A stretch of DNA of 64,000 nt from Kribbella italica. GTDB taxonomy: Bacteria > Actinomycetota > Actinomycetes > Propionibacteriales > Kribbellaceae. The translations under genes and the position numbers were made by a program. Shown one piece after another: positions 34,843 to 43,772 of this stretch. The stretch covers positions 6,696,001 to 6,760,000 of the forward strand of contig NZ_JACHMY010000001.1 in NCBI RefSeq assembly GCF_014205135.1. The letters run 5' to 3'. The notes under the pieces were generated by a model. It saw only the letters and a program-made list of their open reading frames with translations, was not told the DNA's origin and searched no databases. Position 1 is the first letter of the stretch. Each line of letters opens with the position of its first letter.

Positions 34843-35996
34843 GACTCGATCGCCAGCGCTGGGACCTCCAGCTTGCGGCCTTCCTTCCACGACTGCAGGC
34901 CGAGCTCCGCGAGCTGCACGCCCTTGGCGCCCTCGACGAAGTCCCAGGTGAACGGCGCGTCGTCGACGATGTGCCGCAGGAACATCTCCCACTGCACCTT
35001 GAACCCGTTGTCGAACACCTCGTTGTCCGGCACCTCGGACCACTGGTCGCGGAACGAGTACTCGGCCGGGAGGTCCGGGTTCCAGACCGGCTTCGGCGTC
35101 GCCGACCGGTGCTGCGCGTGGCAGTTCCGCAGCCCGGCGACCGCCGACCCCTCGGTCCCGTCGACGTGGAACTCGACCAGCTCGTCGCGGAACACCCGGG
35201 TCGCCCACGAGGAGTTCAGCTGCGCGACGATCCCGCCCTCGAGCTCGAACACGCCGTACGCCGCATCCTCCGCGGTCGCGACGTACTCGTTGCCCTGCTC
35301 GTCCCAGCGCTGCGGGATGTGCACCGCGCCCTGGCAGTAGACCGTCTTGACCGGCGCGAAGATCTGGTCGAGCACGTACCGCCAGTGGCAGAACATGTCG
35401 ACGACGATCCCGCCGCCCTCCTCCGACTTGTAGTTCCAGGCCGGCCGCTGCGCCTCCTGCCAGTCACCCTCGAAGACCCAGTACCCGAACTCGCCGCGCA
35501 CCGACAGGATCTTGCCGAAGAACCCACCGTCGACCAGCCGCTTCAGCTTGCGCAGCCCCGGCAGCGACAGCTTGTCCTGGACGACGCCGTTCTTCAGCCC
35601 GGAGTCGCGGACCAGCTTGGCCAGGTCGACCGCCGCCTCGAGTCCCTCGGCGATCGGCTTCTCGCAGTAGATCGCCTTACCGGCCTCGACCGCGGCCCGG
35701 ACGCCCTTCTCGCGCAGCTGGGTCAGCTGGGAGTCGAAGTAGATCTCGACGTCCGGCTCGGCCAGCGCCTCCGACAGGTCGGTGGTCCACCGTGTCAGCC
35801 CGTACTGCTCGGCGATCCGCCGCAGCTTGAGCTCGTTCCGCCCGACCAGGATCGGGTCCGGAATGATCATCGACCCGTCGGCGGCGGGGATCCCGCCCTG
35901 CTCACGGATCGCCACGATGGAACGCTCCAGGTGCTGGCGCAGGCCCATCCGGCCGGTGACGCCGTTCATCACGATGCCGACGCGTCGTTCGCTCAC
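34839..35996 (-). CDS. Gfo/Idh/MocA family oxidoreductase
   Basis: 385 residues. VGIVMNGVTGRMG opening, an extended insert, then YCEKPIAEGL (EKP motif near residue 114) and the C-terminal beta-sheet domain with VWNPDLPAEY. First gene of the four-gene operon and probably the first enzymatic step, oxidising a cyclitol or sugar at a secondary hydroxyl. A perfect palindrome 23 bases upstream of its ATG suggests substrate-controlled repression. Confidence 0.88.
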   Translation of the reverse strand: MSERRVGIVMNGVTGRMGLRQHLERSIVAIREQGGIPAADGSMIIPDPILVGRNELKLRRIAEQYGLTRWTTDLSEALAEPDVEIYFDSQLTQLREKGVRAAVEAGKAIYCEKPIAEGLEAAVDLAKLVRDSGLKNGVVQDKLSLPGLRKLKRLVDGGFFGKILSVRGEFGYWVFEGDWQEAQRPAWNYKSEEGGGIVVDMFCHWRYVLDQIFAPVKTVYCQGAVHIPQRWDEQGNEYVATAEDAAYGVFELEGGIVAQLNSSWATRVFRDELVEFHVDGTEGSAVAGLRNCHAQHRSATPKPVWNPDLPAEYSFRDQWSEVPDNEVFDNGFKVQWEMFLRHIVDDAPFTWDFVEGAKGVQLAELGLQSWKEGRKLEVPALAIES

Positions 35997-36362
35997 TGTT
36001 GCTGCCTTTCCTTCGGCGCGCTCGGAAAGCCCTTTCCGAGCCGTCTGACCGCAACCTTAGGTCGACCACCAGACCGAGTCAACCGCTTGCCGAAACCGGC
36101 CGGAAAGCGATTGCTGCCCGGCGGCTGCGGAAGCACGCCCCTCGCCCACCAAGTCACGCCCTCGTCCCCGAGTACCGACCCCCGATCCCGCCGCGCACTT
36201 CGGGCAGGCCCACCCCCCGACCTCGTCCTTCAAGTACCAGCCCCCGACCCCTGCACGCACCGGATCACCTACCCCCGCCAACACCCAGCACCCGGTGGAT
36301 GCCGTCCGGTTGGGTACGGCACCCCGGTGGGCGTTAGCGTCACAGCAGACGAAAGGAGTGCG
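35997..36362. other. 366-bp divergent intergenic region
   Basis: It separates the leftward sugar operon from the rightward ThrE gene. It holds the palindromic operator (36020-36041) and, beyond it, about 250 bp of Pro-rich-looking, C-rich sequence without a credible frame. The exporter start is supported by AGGAG at 36352-36356. Confidence 0.6.
36020..36041. promoter_or_regulatory. LacI-like palindromic operator of the Gfo/DUF993 operon
   Basis: Perfect inverted repeat, GCTCGGAAAG / CTTTCCGAGC with a CC centre, 23 bases upstream of the leftward ATG at 35996. The GGAAAG...CTTTCC core is like LacI-family operators. No LacI gene is in the window, so the cognate repressor would be elsewhere. It lies in the 5' leader, so it could alternatively act as an RNA hairpin. 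Confidence 0.65.
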
Positions 36363-37925
36363 GTGTCCAAGGGTGAGCGGACCGGCAGCACCGGCCCGGA
36401 GGTCGGCCAGACCGGCGAGGTCGGACAAGACGTCCACGGGATGTCGGCAGCGGGCGGAGACGGGTCCCGCGACGGCCAGGCTTCCGCCGTACAGGACGTC
36501 GTACCGACCGCCGAGCGCCGTACCAGCGGCAGGCGCGCCGACGACCGGCGAGCCGAGGAGGAGCAGCAGGCCCGCGACGAGCAGCGCGAGCTCTACAGCA
36601 CCCTCGACCTCGCCCTGCGGATCGGTGAGGTCCTGCTCTCGAGCGGCGCCGGTACGGCGGACGCGACCGCGACCATCCTCGGCGTGACCGCCGCGGGCGG
36701 GCTGCGCGGCTGCGAGGTCGACATCACGTTCACCTCGATCGCGATCTCGTACCAGGCCGCGCCCGATGTCGCGCCCGAGACGCACATGCGCGTCGTGCGG
36801 TACCGCAGCCAGGACTTCTCGCGTCTCACCGACGTCGACCGGCTCGTCCGCCACTTCGCCCGCGGCGACCTGAGTCGCGAGGAGACCAGCCGCGAACTCG
36901 CCCGCATCGTCTCGGCCGGCCCGCCGTTCCCGCGCTGGAGCTCGGTGCTCGCCTGGGGCGTGATGGCCGGCGGCGCGACGCTGCTGCTCGGCGGTGGCTG
37001 GCTGATCACGGCGATCGCCGTCGTCACCGCGGTCGTGATCGAGCTGAGCAACCGGTGGTTCAACCGGCAGCGGCTGCCCGCGTTCTACCAGCAGGTCGCC
37101 GGCGCGTTCGTCGCGACGGCCGTCGCGCTGGTCCTGTACGCCGTGCACGCGCCGGTGAAACCGTCGCTGGTCGTTGCCGCAGGCATCATTATGCTGCTCG
37201 CCGGGATCGCGCTCACCGGTGCTGTGCAGGACGCCATCACCGGGTACTACGTGACCGCCGCGGCCCGTCTCCTGGAAGCGATGCTCCTCACCGGCGGCAT
37301 CATCGCGGGCGTCAGCCTGGGCCTCACGCTGGGCATCAAACTCGGCCTCCCGGTCGCCATCGAAGCCCAAACCATCCAGCTGGCGAACCTCCCGGTGATG
37401 GTCATCTCCGGCGCGCTGATGGCCGTCGCCTTCTGCTACGCGTCGTACGCGCCTCTCCGCTCGCTCCTCCCCGTAGCCATCGTCGGCGCCCTCGGCTCCC
37501 TCGCGTACACGCTGATGGCGCGAGCCGAGTTCGGCCCCGCCTGGTCCACCGCCGCGGCCGCCTTCGTCGTAGGCCTGGCCGGCTACTCCCTGGGCCGCCG
37601 CACCGGCGTACCGCCGCTGGTCGTGGTTGTCTCCGGCACCATTCCCCTGCTCCCGGGCCTGACCATCTACAAAGGCCTCCTCGAACTGATGTCCCAAGGC
37701 AACCTGATCGGCATCGTCAGCCTCGCCACCGCGGTCGCCATCGGAGTAGCCCTGGCCTCCGGCATCATCCTCGGCGAGTACGTCGCCCAGCCCATCCGCC
37801 GAGAAGCCCGCCGCCTCGAAGACCGCCTCGCCGGCCCCCGCCTGGTCGGCCCCCGTCGCCCCATCCGCCCCCGCCAGCCCCGCCCCCGCCGAACCACCAG
37901 CCGCCGCTCCCGCCGCCACAAGTAG
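36363..37925 (+). CDS. Threonine/serine exporter family membrane protein (ThrE-type)
   Basis: 520 residues from GTG 36363, with AGGAG 6 bases upstream. A charged disordered N-terminus (1-65) is followed by the DUF1212 cytoplasmic domain (SSGAGTADATATI, VDITFTSIAISY) and about ten membrane spans (about 195-500) containing the GTIPLLPGLTIYKG motif. It exports Thr/Ser or related amino acids by antiport. The C-terminal 30 residues are Arg/Pro-rich. It starts divergently from the sugar operon. Confidence 0.9.
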   Translation: MSKGERTGSTGPEVGQTGEVGQDVHGMSAAGGDGSRDGQASAVQDVVPTAERRTSGRRADDRRAEEEQQARDEQRELYSTLDLALRIGEVLLSSGAGTADATATILGVTAAGGLRGCEVDITFTSIAISYQAAPDVAPETHMRVVRYRSQDFSRLTDVDRLVRHFARGDLSREETSRELARIVSAGPPFPRWSSVLAWGVMAGGATLLLGGGWLITAIAVVTAVVIELSNRWFNRQRLPAFYQQVAGAFVATAVALVLYAVHAPVKPSLVVAAGIIMLLAGIALTGAVQDAITGYYVTAAARLLEAMLLTGGIIAGVSLGLTLGIKLGLPVAIEAQTIQLANLPVMVISGALMAVAFCYASYAPLRSLLPVAIVGALGSLAYTLMARAEFGPAWSTAAAAFVVGLAGYSLGRRTGVPPLVVVVSGTIPLLPGLTIYKGLLELMSQGNLIGIVSLATAVAIGVALASGIILGEYVAQPIRREARRLEDRLAGPRLVGPRRPIRPRQPRPRRTTSRRSRRHK

Positions 37926-37964
37926 CCCTCATGGGTCCGATGGAGAGCGGAGGATCCGGGCCCT

Positions 37965-38094
37965 CGCTGTCAGCTCCCCGGTGCAGTGAGGCCCAGCTCC
38001 GCTGGAGGACCACCGGCCCGGCCCCGCTGTCAGCGCCCCGGTGCGAAGAGGGTGGCGAGGGTCAGCCGGACGATCGTGCGGTGAGGCCCAGCTC
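37965..38094. repeat. Imperfect duplication beside relict gene
   Basis: CGCTGTCAGC(T/G)CCCCGGTGC occurs at 37965-37984 and 38025-38044 (19 of 20 identical, 60 bp apart). GTGAGGCCCAGCTC occurs at 37986-37999 and 38081-38094. The second copy of the latter encodes the C-terminal ELG-LT of the relict gene, so part of its 3' end appears duplicated. Confidence 0.7.
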
Positions 38095-38319
38095 GGCCAG
38101 CGCCGCGGCGCCTCGCTCGGCGTCGTCGCCGCCGGCGAGTACGAGCGTCCGCGCCGACTGGTACCGGCAACCGGCGGCATCGAACGCCACCGCCGTCGCG
38201 AGCAGCGCGGCCCGATCTCCGGTCAGCACGGCTTCGGCCCGGTCCACCGGCTCGCACCGCATCGTCCTCAGCAGCGACACCACCCTGACCGACCCGGACG
38301 GTTTCGTCTGGCAGCCCAC
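38062..38319 (-). pseudogene. Relict C-terminal fragment of LuxR/AAA-TPR-type protein
   Basis: 85 codons. The sequence AFDAAGCRYQSARTLVLAGG then RGAAALAELGLTARSSG resembles the last TPR-like helices of large LuxR or AAA-ATPase regulators, which normally run to over 800 residues. No upstream part or promoter is present. Likely a remnant of a deleted regulator; a small independent protein is less likely. Its 3' end is partly duplicated nearby. Confidence 0.4.
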
Positions 38320-38381
38320 CGCCGCCTGACGCTTCCCGGCACCTGGTGAAGCAAGCCGTCAGCTGACCCGCACGCCGCCCA

Positions 38382-38417
38382 AAGGCCCAGGCCCAGATCT
38401 CTCTGGTCCTGGGCCTT
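38382..38417 (-). terminator. Terminator of the sialidase-like operon
   Basis: Ten-base arms AAGGCCCAGG (38382-38391) and CCTGGGCCTT (38408-38417) enclose an inner CCAGA-TCTC-TCTGG hairpin, giving a nearly continuous 15-bp stem. It lies 16 bases after the stop at 38433 of the leftward operon. Confidence 0.8.
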
Positions 38418-38432
38418 GGCCTCGCTCGGAAC

Positions 38433-40031
38433 TCAGCGCTGTTCCAACCGCCACGTCTGAGGCTGGAGGTTGTTGCAGGTCCAGGTCGCGACGTTAGCGC
38501 CCGGAGCGGTGGATCCGCCGGCTACGTCCAGGCAGTTGCCGGAGTTCTGGCCGATGAGTTTGTAGTACGACCGGCCCACGTTGACCAGGCGCCAGCGTTG
38601 CCAGCCGCCGTCCTGGCACGTCCATTGCTGGACGTTCGCTCCGGGAGTGGAGGAGTTGCTGGCGACTTCGACGCAGAGTTGGGAGTTCTGGCCGCGGAGG
38701 CGGAAGAAACCGTTGCCCTCGGAGGTGAACTGGAAGTTCTGCGGGCCCAGGTTGTTGCAGGTCCACTGCTGGATGTTGCCGCCAGGGACCCGGGAGTCCG
38801 CGGCGACGTCCAGGCAGTGGCCCGACTGCGCACTGACCAACCGGTACGTCGCGTTGCCGACACCCGCGGCGTCCTGCGTGCCGATCGCGGAGCCGGAGGC
38901 GTAGTACGTCTTGCAGACCGTGCCGTCCCAGTCGCTGGCGAGCTGGAGGACCCGCGAGCCGTCGGCGGACGGGACCAGGGGCGAGCTGTAGTTGGGGCAG
39001 AAGTTGTTCACCGGGTTGTTCACCGCGACCGGCGCCGGGATCTCGTACCAGAGCCCGTTCGACCCCTCGGAGTTGACGAACACCGTCCGGCCGTTGTCAG
39101 CGGCAACCGATCCGTTCGCGTTCTGCAGGATCTGCCCGACCAGCAACAGCTTCCCGTTCGGCGCCCCGGCCGAAGCCGACCACGCGAGCGTCGGCGCGTG
39201 CGTGAAGTACTTCCCGTCCGGCGTCTGCGCCCGTACGCCGAGCGCCGACGGCGATCCCCAGTTCCACCCGTCACCCGACGTCCGGGTGTGGACGACGCAG
39301 TCGTACTGCCCACCCAGCCCGCAGATCTCGTACACCATCACGTACGAACCACTCGGCTGCTTCCGTACGACGGGCATCCCGGGCCGGTGCCCGAACGTCG
39401 GCGACGACACCGTCGGACTCCGATCCGTCCAGGTGATCCCGTCCGAGCTCCGCGTCTCCATCAGCTTCTGGCTGTGCGCCCCATCCGTCTCGTCCGCGTA
39501 GTGGCAGACCAGCCGCCCGTCCGCCGCGACGGAGAACTCGGGCTCCCACAACCCCTTGGTGTTCGGCGCCGTCGCGCAGTTCGACAGGTACGACCAGGTC
39601 CGCCCGAGGTCGTTGCTCTTCCAGATCTTCAGCGCCATCGGCCGTGCGTCCGCGCCGACCGACGCGGCCCACAGCATCGTCCCGGCCGGCATCGCGCCGA
39701 CCTGCTGCGGCAGCTCGTACAACGTCGCGCAGCACAGGCCCTTCCCGCCGGCGGATCCCGGATCGGCCACGGTGCCGACCTGCGCGAACGTCCCGCCACC
39801 GTCGGTGCTCTCGTAGATCGCGCCGAGCCCGTTGTTCCCCGCGAAGGTGACCACGCTCGCGAGGATCCGCCCGTTGGCAGTCCCGTTGTGCTCGAGCCGT
39901 ACGGCGCGCGGGTACAACCCGGTGTCGTTGCGCAGCAGCTGCCCGGTCGCCTCGACCTGAGCGGTCGCAGGAGCGGCGCCCACCACAGAACCCAGCAGCA
40001 GCGCGAAAACCACCACGAGCCGGCGCATCAT
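38433..40031 (-). CDS. Secreted sialidase-fold protein with ricin-type lectin domain
   Basis: 532 residues with an N-terminal signal peptide (MMRRLVVVFALLLGSVVGAA). Residues about 30-385 form a six-bladed beta-propeller with Asp-box repeats (STDGGGTF, SNDLGRTWSY, SSDGITWTDR). Residues about 395-532 are a ricin-B/CBM13 domain with three QxW-type repeats (QQWTCNN, QQWTCQD, ATWTCNN). Likely a secreted exo-glycosidase; the substrate is not determined. Overlaps the upstream gene by ATGA. Confidence 0.87.
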   Translation of the reverse strand: MMRRLVVVFALLLGSVVGAAPATAQVEATGQLLRNDTGLYPRAVRLEHNGTANGRILASVVTFAGNNGLGAIYESTDGGGTFAQVGTVADPGSAGGKGLCCATLYELPQQVGAMPAGTMLWAASVGADARPMALKIWKSNDLGRTWSYLSNCATAPNTKGLWEPEFSVAADGRLVCHYADETDGAHSQKLMETRSSDGITWTDRSPTVSSPTFGHRPGMPVVRKQPSGSYVMVYEICGLGGQYDCVVHTRTSGDGWNWGSPSALGVRAQTPDGKYFTHAPTLAWSASAGAPNGKLLLVGQILQNANGSVAADNGRTVFVNSEGSNGLWYEIPAPVAVNNPVNNFCPNYSSPLVPSADGSRVLQLASDWDGTVCKTYYASGSAIGTQDAAGVGNATYRLVSAQSGHCLDVAADSRVPGGNIQQWTCNNLGPQNFQFTSEGNGFFRLRGQNSQLCVEVASNSSTPGANVQQWTCQDGGWQRWRLVNVGRSYYKLIGQNSGNCLDVAGGSTAPGANVATWTCNNLQPQTWRLEQR

Positions 40032-41554
40032 CGGACCTCCTCCAGCACCACGTCGTCGAGCTGGAACCAGACGTCCTGCCCATGCCCGGTGAACCCGGCA
40101 TAGACCTGCACCAACGACTCCCTACCGGAGTCGAACTCCACACTCACCTTCGTGTACACCGAGTACGCACCACCAGGCTTGGCCTTCAAACCCTTCCCCG
40201 CCAAGGTCCGTACGCCGACCACCGTGTCCCGGTTGTTCTCGGCCGTCCGCACCCACGCCGACAACCGGTACCGATGCCCCGGCCGCACCGCCACGTTCTG
40301 CTGCACCGAGTGCGCCCCGATCGAGTCGCGCAGGTAGGCGTTCCGAGCCCCGCTGTGCCCGAGATCAGCGGCGTCGATCCCACCCCGCCCGTTCAACTGC
40401 CACGGCGCCGACGGCGTCGTACCGGCCTGCTCCTCGAACCCCGGATCGGTGACCAGGTTGGTCACGGCACCGTCGTCGGTGAGCTTGGTGTGCATCAGGA
40501 ACACGTTGTACGGATCCCACTGCGACATCGTGAAGTACAGGTCGGACCCGGACGACCACGGATGCATGTAGGTCCCGTACAGCCCCGGGAAGTCGGTGCC
40601 CTTGACAACGACCTTCTCGCCGCTCCACGGCCCGGTCAGCGAGGCCGACGACCGCAGTACGACGGACGCCCGCTGCTCGTCGAGGTACATCATCAACCAC
40701 TTGCCGAGCTGCGCGTTCCACTGCACGGAGACCTCGCTCACCGGCCCGATCGCGATCGGTACGGCGGCGCGCTCACGCCCGGACCACGCCCGCCCGTCCC
40801 AGTACCGCCAAGCGTTCTTCGACAGCACCTGCTTCTCCGGAACGCGGGCCAGGTACGCGTTGCCGTGCCGGCCGTTCGGCGTACCGATCATGTAGACGAA
40901 GCCCTTGTCGCGCACGAGCGCGGTCATCTGGAAGTTGTTGTCCCAGGTCTTCGTGTTCTGCCAGCGCGCCTTCGGGTCCTTGGTCCAGGTCTCGCCGTTG
41001 TCGTCGGAGTACGCGAAGCCGGAGTAGTTGGTGAACCAGCTGCCGGCCGGACCCCAGTAGTTGACCGACATGTACTGCACGTACTGGCGTTTCCCGACCG
41101 CGACGCCGGCCGTCGGGATCACCGTGTGCTCGTCGCGGTCGATCTTCTTGCAGTCCAGGAACTCCTTGGCGTGACCGGGCCTGTCCTCGGCGGCGCTGTC
41201 CAGCGTCATCCCGTCGGCGAGGTTGCGGTCCTTGCTGCGGAACAGCAGGTTGCAGCGCCAGTCGATGGTCGCCGAATCGCCGACGCCACCACCCGGCCCG
41301 GTCCAGCCGCTGCCGTAGCTGTCGCCGAACGCGGTCAGGATCTCGCCGGAACCGTTGTCCCAGAGGATCCCGAGGTCGGTCGCCTTCAGCGCGAACCGGG
41401 CCTCGGTGTCGTTGATCGAGCCCGGCCCGGTGAGCTTGGCGATCTGCTCGGCAGGACTCGGTACGGCGGTCGCGCGGGCCGGGGGAGGAGAGGTGCCGGG
41501 CAGCAGGGCGGCGGCGAGCACCAGTGGCAGGAGGAGGGCGAAACGCTTCTGCAT
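40028..41554 (-). CDS. Secreted DUF4185 protein with C-terminal carbohydrate-binding domain
   Basis: 508 residues with a signal peptide (MQKRFALLLPLVLAAALLPG). Residues about 45-365 form a DUF4185 beta-propeller (SINDTEARFALKATDLG, FGDSYGSGW, GFAYSDDNGETW). Residues 370-508 look like a CBM4/9/22-type jelly roll (NLVTDPGFEE, AYLRDSIGAHSVQQNV). Function unknown but glycan-directed. First gene of a two-gene secreted operon controlled by the GAAATC palindrome. Confidence 0.85.
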   Translation of the reverse strand: MQKRFALLLPLVLAAALLPGTSPPPARATAVPSPAEQIAKLTGPGSINDTEARFALKATDLGILWDNGSGEILTAFGDSYGSGWTGPGGGVGDSATIDWRCNLLFRSKDRNLADGMTLDSAAEDRPGHAKEFLDCKKIDRDEHTVIPTAGVAVGKRQYVQYMSVNYWGPAGSWFTNYSGFAYSDDNGETWTKDPKARWQNTKTWDNNFQMTALVRDKGFVYMIGTPNGRHGNAYLARVPEKQVLSKNAWRYWDGRAWSGRERAAVPIAIGPVSEVSVQWNAQLGKWLMMYLDEQRASVVLRSSASLTGPWSGEKVVVKGTDFPGLYGTYMHPWSSGSDLYFTMSQWDPYNVFLMHTKLTDDGAVTNLVTDPGFEEQAGTTPSAPWQLNGRGGIDAADLGHSGARNAYLRDSIGAHSVQQNVAVRPGHRYRLSAWVRTAENNRDTVVGVRTLAGKGLKAKPGGAYSVYTKVSVEFDSGRESLVQVYAGFTGHGQDVWFQLDDVVLEEVR

Positions 41555-41589
41555 GCGTGTCTCCTAGCGGGGGCGGTATGGAGGCATGG

Positions 41590-41601
41590 GAAATCGATTT
41601 C
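41590..41601. promoter_or_regulatory. Palindromic operator of the sialidase-like operon
   Basis: GAAATC-GATTTC, perfect 6-bp arms with a central CG step, 36 bases upstream of ATG 41554. LacI-family operators commonly have this form, but no regulator gene is adjacent. Confidence 0.5.
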
Positions 41602-41661
41602 TGAGCCAACGTAACCGGGGATCCGCGGGAGGTCAACGCCTGAACTGCTGGTGGAAATGGT

Positions 41662-42921
41662 TCAGCTGGTCGCCTGCTCGACGGCCACCGCCGCTTGCTC
41701 GGCACCGGACTCGTCCAGCAGCCGTTCGGCGATCGCCCGAGCACGTTCGCGGTAGGCATCGGTGAGCACCGGCTCGAGCGCATCCAGCAGCGAGAGCTCG
41801 GTCAGCTCGGTGAACTTCAACGTCGTCCCCACCCCGAGCCGCGCCAGCTGCGCACCCCAGAACGGCTGATCGGCGAAGATCGAGCACACCACCGTCGGCA
41901 ATCCGGCGCGCAACGAGCTGGCCGTCGTACCGGCTCCACCATGATGAACAGCAGCCCGGCACAACGGCAGCACCGCCTCGTGATCCAGCTCGGCGACCAC
42001 CCGGACCTGCCCATCCTCCAACGCACCGGCCGCGACGTCGCTCCACCCCGCGCCGACCAACGCCCGCACACCGAGCGAGCTGCTCACCTTGCTGATCAGC
42101 GCCAATGCGGCCTGCGCGTCGAGCACCGGCATGCTCCCGAACCCGAAGTACACCGGCGCTTCGCCCGCCGCGATCCACTCCAGCAACCCGTCGTCCTTGG
42201 CCTGATGAAGAACAGCCCGCTGCTCGGGAGTCGGTGTCAGGAACCCGGTCAACGGCCGCCGTACATCCCAATCGGCCAGCTCCGGTACGACGTACCGGCT
42301 GAACGCCTGCAACTCCAGCGACCCGGTCCGCGCGAGCCGCCGCGACGACGTCTCCGTCGTACTCGGCAGCCCGAGCTTCGCCCGCAGATCGTTGACGAAC
42401 GGCGCGAACAGCGGCCAGCTGTTCTTCTCGACCTCGTCGTACGTCGCCAGGTTCTGCTCCGGCGAGAACACCGCGGTCGACACCAGCAGATGCGGAAACG
42501 CCGCGTTCCGCCGCATCGGCGCATGATGCACCGCGACGTACTGCAGCCCGCGGCTCTCCGCGATCACCACGCCTTCGAGCTCGGTCGCCGTCCCCGACAC
42601 CAGCACGTCCATGCCATCCACGAGCTCGAGCAGCGCCGCATGCAGCTGATCGGCGATCTGATGCTTGTGGTCGATCAGCCATTTCACGTACGACGCAACG
42701 TCCCCCGCCGCAAGCCAACGCCGCCCCTGCTCCGACTCGAGAAACTCCCGCGCACTCATCTCCATGTCCACCGTCGGTACGCCGAACGCCGGCCCCATCC
42801 AGGCCAGATCCGACGAGGTCGCCAGCACCACGTCGTGCCCCCGCCCCATCAGCTCAGCCGCCAGCACCGCCATCGGCTGGGCGTCGCCCCGACTCCCCAT
42901 CCCCACCAACGCCACCCGCAT
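41662..42921 (-). CDS. GT1-family glycosyltransferase (UGT/macrolide GT-like)
   Basis: 419 residues from ATG 42921. Two Rossmann-like domains: MRVALVGMGSRGDAQPM at the N-terminus and FGFGSMP, then AVHHGGAGTTASSL as the UDP-sugar donor-binding signature around residues 325-340. It transfers a sugar from a nucleotide donor to a lipid or small-molecule acceptor. Monocistronic; no biosynthetic genes nearby. Confidence 0.9.
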   Translation of the reverse strand: MRVALVGMGSRGDAQPMAVLAAELMGRGHDVVLATSSDLAWMGPAFGVPTVDMEMSAREFLESEQGRRWLAAGDVASYVKWLIDHKHQIADQLHAALLELVDGMDVLVSGTATELEGVVIAESRGLQYVAVHHAPMRRNAAFPHLLVSTAVFSPEQNLATYDEVEKNSWPLFAPFVNDLRAKLGLPSTTETSSRRLARTGSLELQAFSRYVVPELADWDVRRPLTGFLTPTPEQRAVLHQAKDDGLLEWIAAGEAPVYFGFGSMPVLDAQAALALISKVSSSLGVRALVGAGWSDVAAGALEDGQVRVVAELDHEAVLPLCRAAVHHGGAGTTASSLRAGLPTVVCSIFADQPFWGAQLARLGVGTTLKFTELTELSLLDALEPVLTDAYRERARAIAERLLDESGAEQAAVAVEQATS

Positions 42922-43019
42922 GAGCCCACCCCTGAGCCTGGTGCGCCGCACACCCGGCCCACGGACCCCAGATGCTAACCGTCTAGACCGGTTCAGCTCA
43001 GCCCGTTGTCCACAGCCGC

Positions 43020-43712
43020 TCAGTCGACCGCGAGCGAACGGCGTGCCTTTGCGTACGAGCGCAGCAGGATCGGGCGCAACCACCGCACCGGCGGCGGGAA
43101 GTTGGCCATCATGATGGCGTAGCCCTGGGTGCGGGTCGGGTTCTCCATCAGGCCGAGGACCCACTCCGGGCCGGCCTTCGGCGCGCCGGCCACGATCGCC
43201 TTGCGCAGCGTGATGATCTCGCCGGCCGGTACGTCGGGGAAGAGTTCGCGCAGGATCGGCTCCTCGGTGTCCAGGTGGCCGGCCAGTACGTCGCGCACCT
43301 CCAACGCCGACGGCAGCAGCGAAGCGGCCCGCCCTTGCAGCCCTTGCCCGGCAGGCGCGCCGTGCAGCCCGAGGTCGGCGGGCGCGCCGCGGAGTGCGGC
43401 GGCCTCGGTGGAGAGTTGCTCCAGCGCGCCGTCGAGTTTGTCGTGCTCGACCGAGAGCGCGTCCAGTTGCGCGACGACCTCGGGGAAGCGGCCGCGCAGT
43501 ACCGGCCAGAACAGCTCGTCCTCGCTCTCGTGGTGGTGATGGACGAACGCGGCCTGCCAGTCGATCAGCTTGACCAGCGTCGCGACGCGGACCGGCCGGC
43601 CGTCGATCAGGGCCTGCAGGGCGTCGACGACCAGTGCGGTGCTGCGCCGCATGATCGTGTGCACCGCGATCAGTTCGTCGTACAGGCGCAGGCCCTCGGT
43701 CGGGTCGGTCAC
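43020..43712 (-). CDS. Hemerythrin-like domain protein
   Basis: 230 residues from GTG 43712, with TTGGAG upstream. Four-helix bundle with His-rich motif HHHHESEDELFWPVL (about 59-73) and HDKLDGALEQ, GHLDTEEPIL, which supply diiron ligands. It may bind oxygen or NO. Divergent from the TetR gene, with 60 bp between starts, so TetR control is likely. Confidence 0.88.
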   Translation of the reverse strand: MTDPTEGLRLYDELIAVHTIMRRSTALVVDALQALIDGRPVRVATLVKLIDWQAAFVHHHHESEDELFWPVLRGRFPEVVAQLDALSVEHDKLDGALEQLSTEAAALRGAPADLGLHGAPAGQGLQGRAASLLPSALEVRDVLAGHLDTEEPILRELFPDVPAGEIITLRKAIVAGAPKAGPEWVLGLMENPTRTQGYAIMMANFPPPVRWLRPILLRSYAKARRSLAVD

Positions 43713-43772
43713 GGGTGGCTCCAATTCAGGTGAAGATGGTTCTAATGATTTCTTTGAGCGTAGCCTGAACCC

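Noticed and set aside
34971..36362. A 1.4-kb in-frame extension upstream of the ThrE-type gene.
   Set aside because: The extension lies antisense to the Gfo/Idh gene and reads as low-complexity Arg/Leu/Val. GTG 36363 has a good ribosome-binding site.
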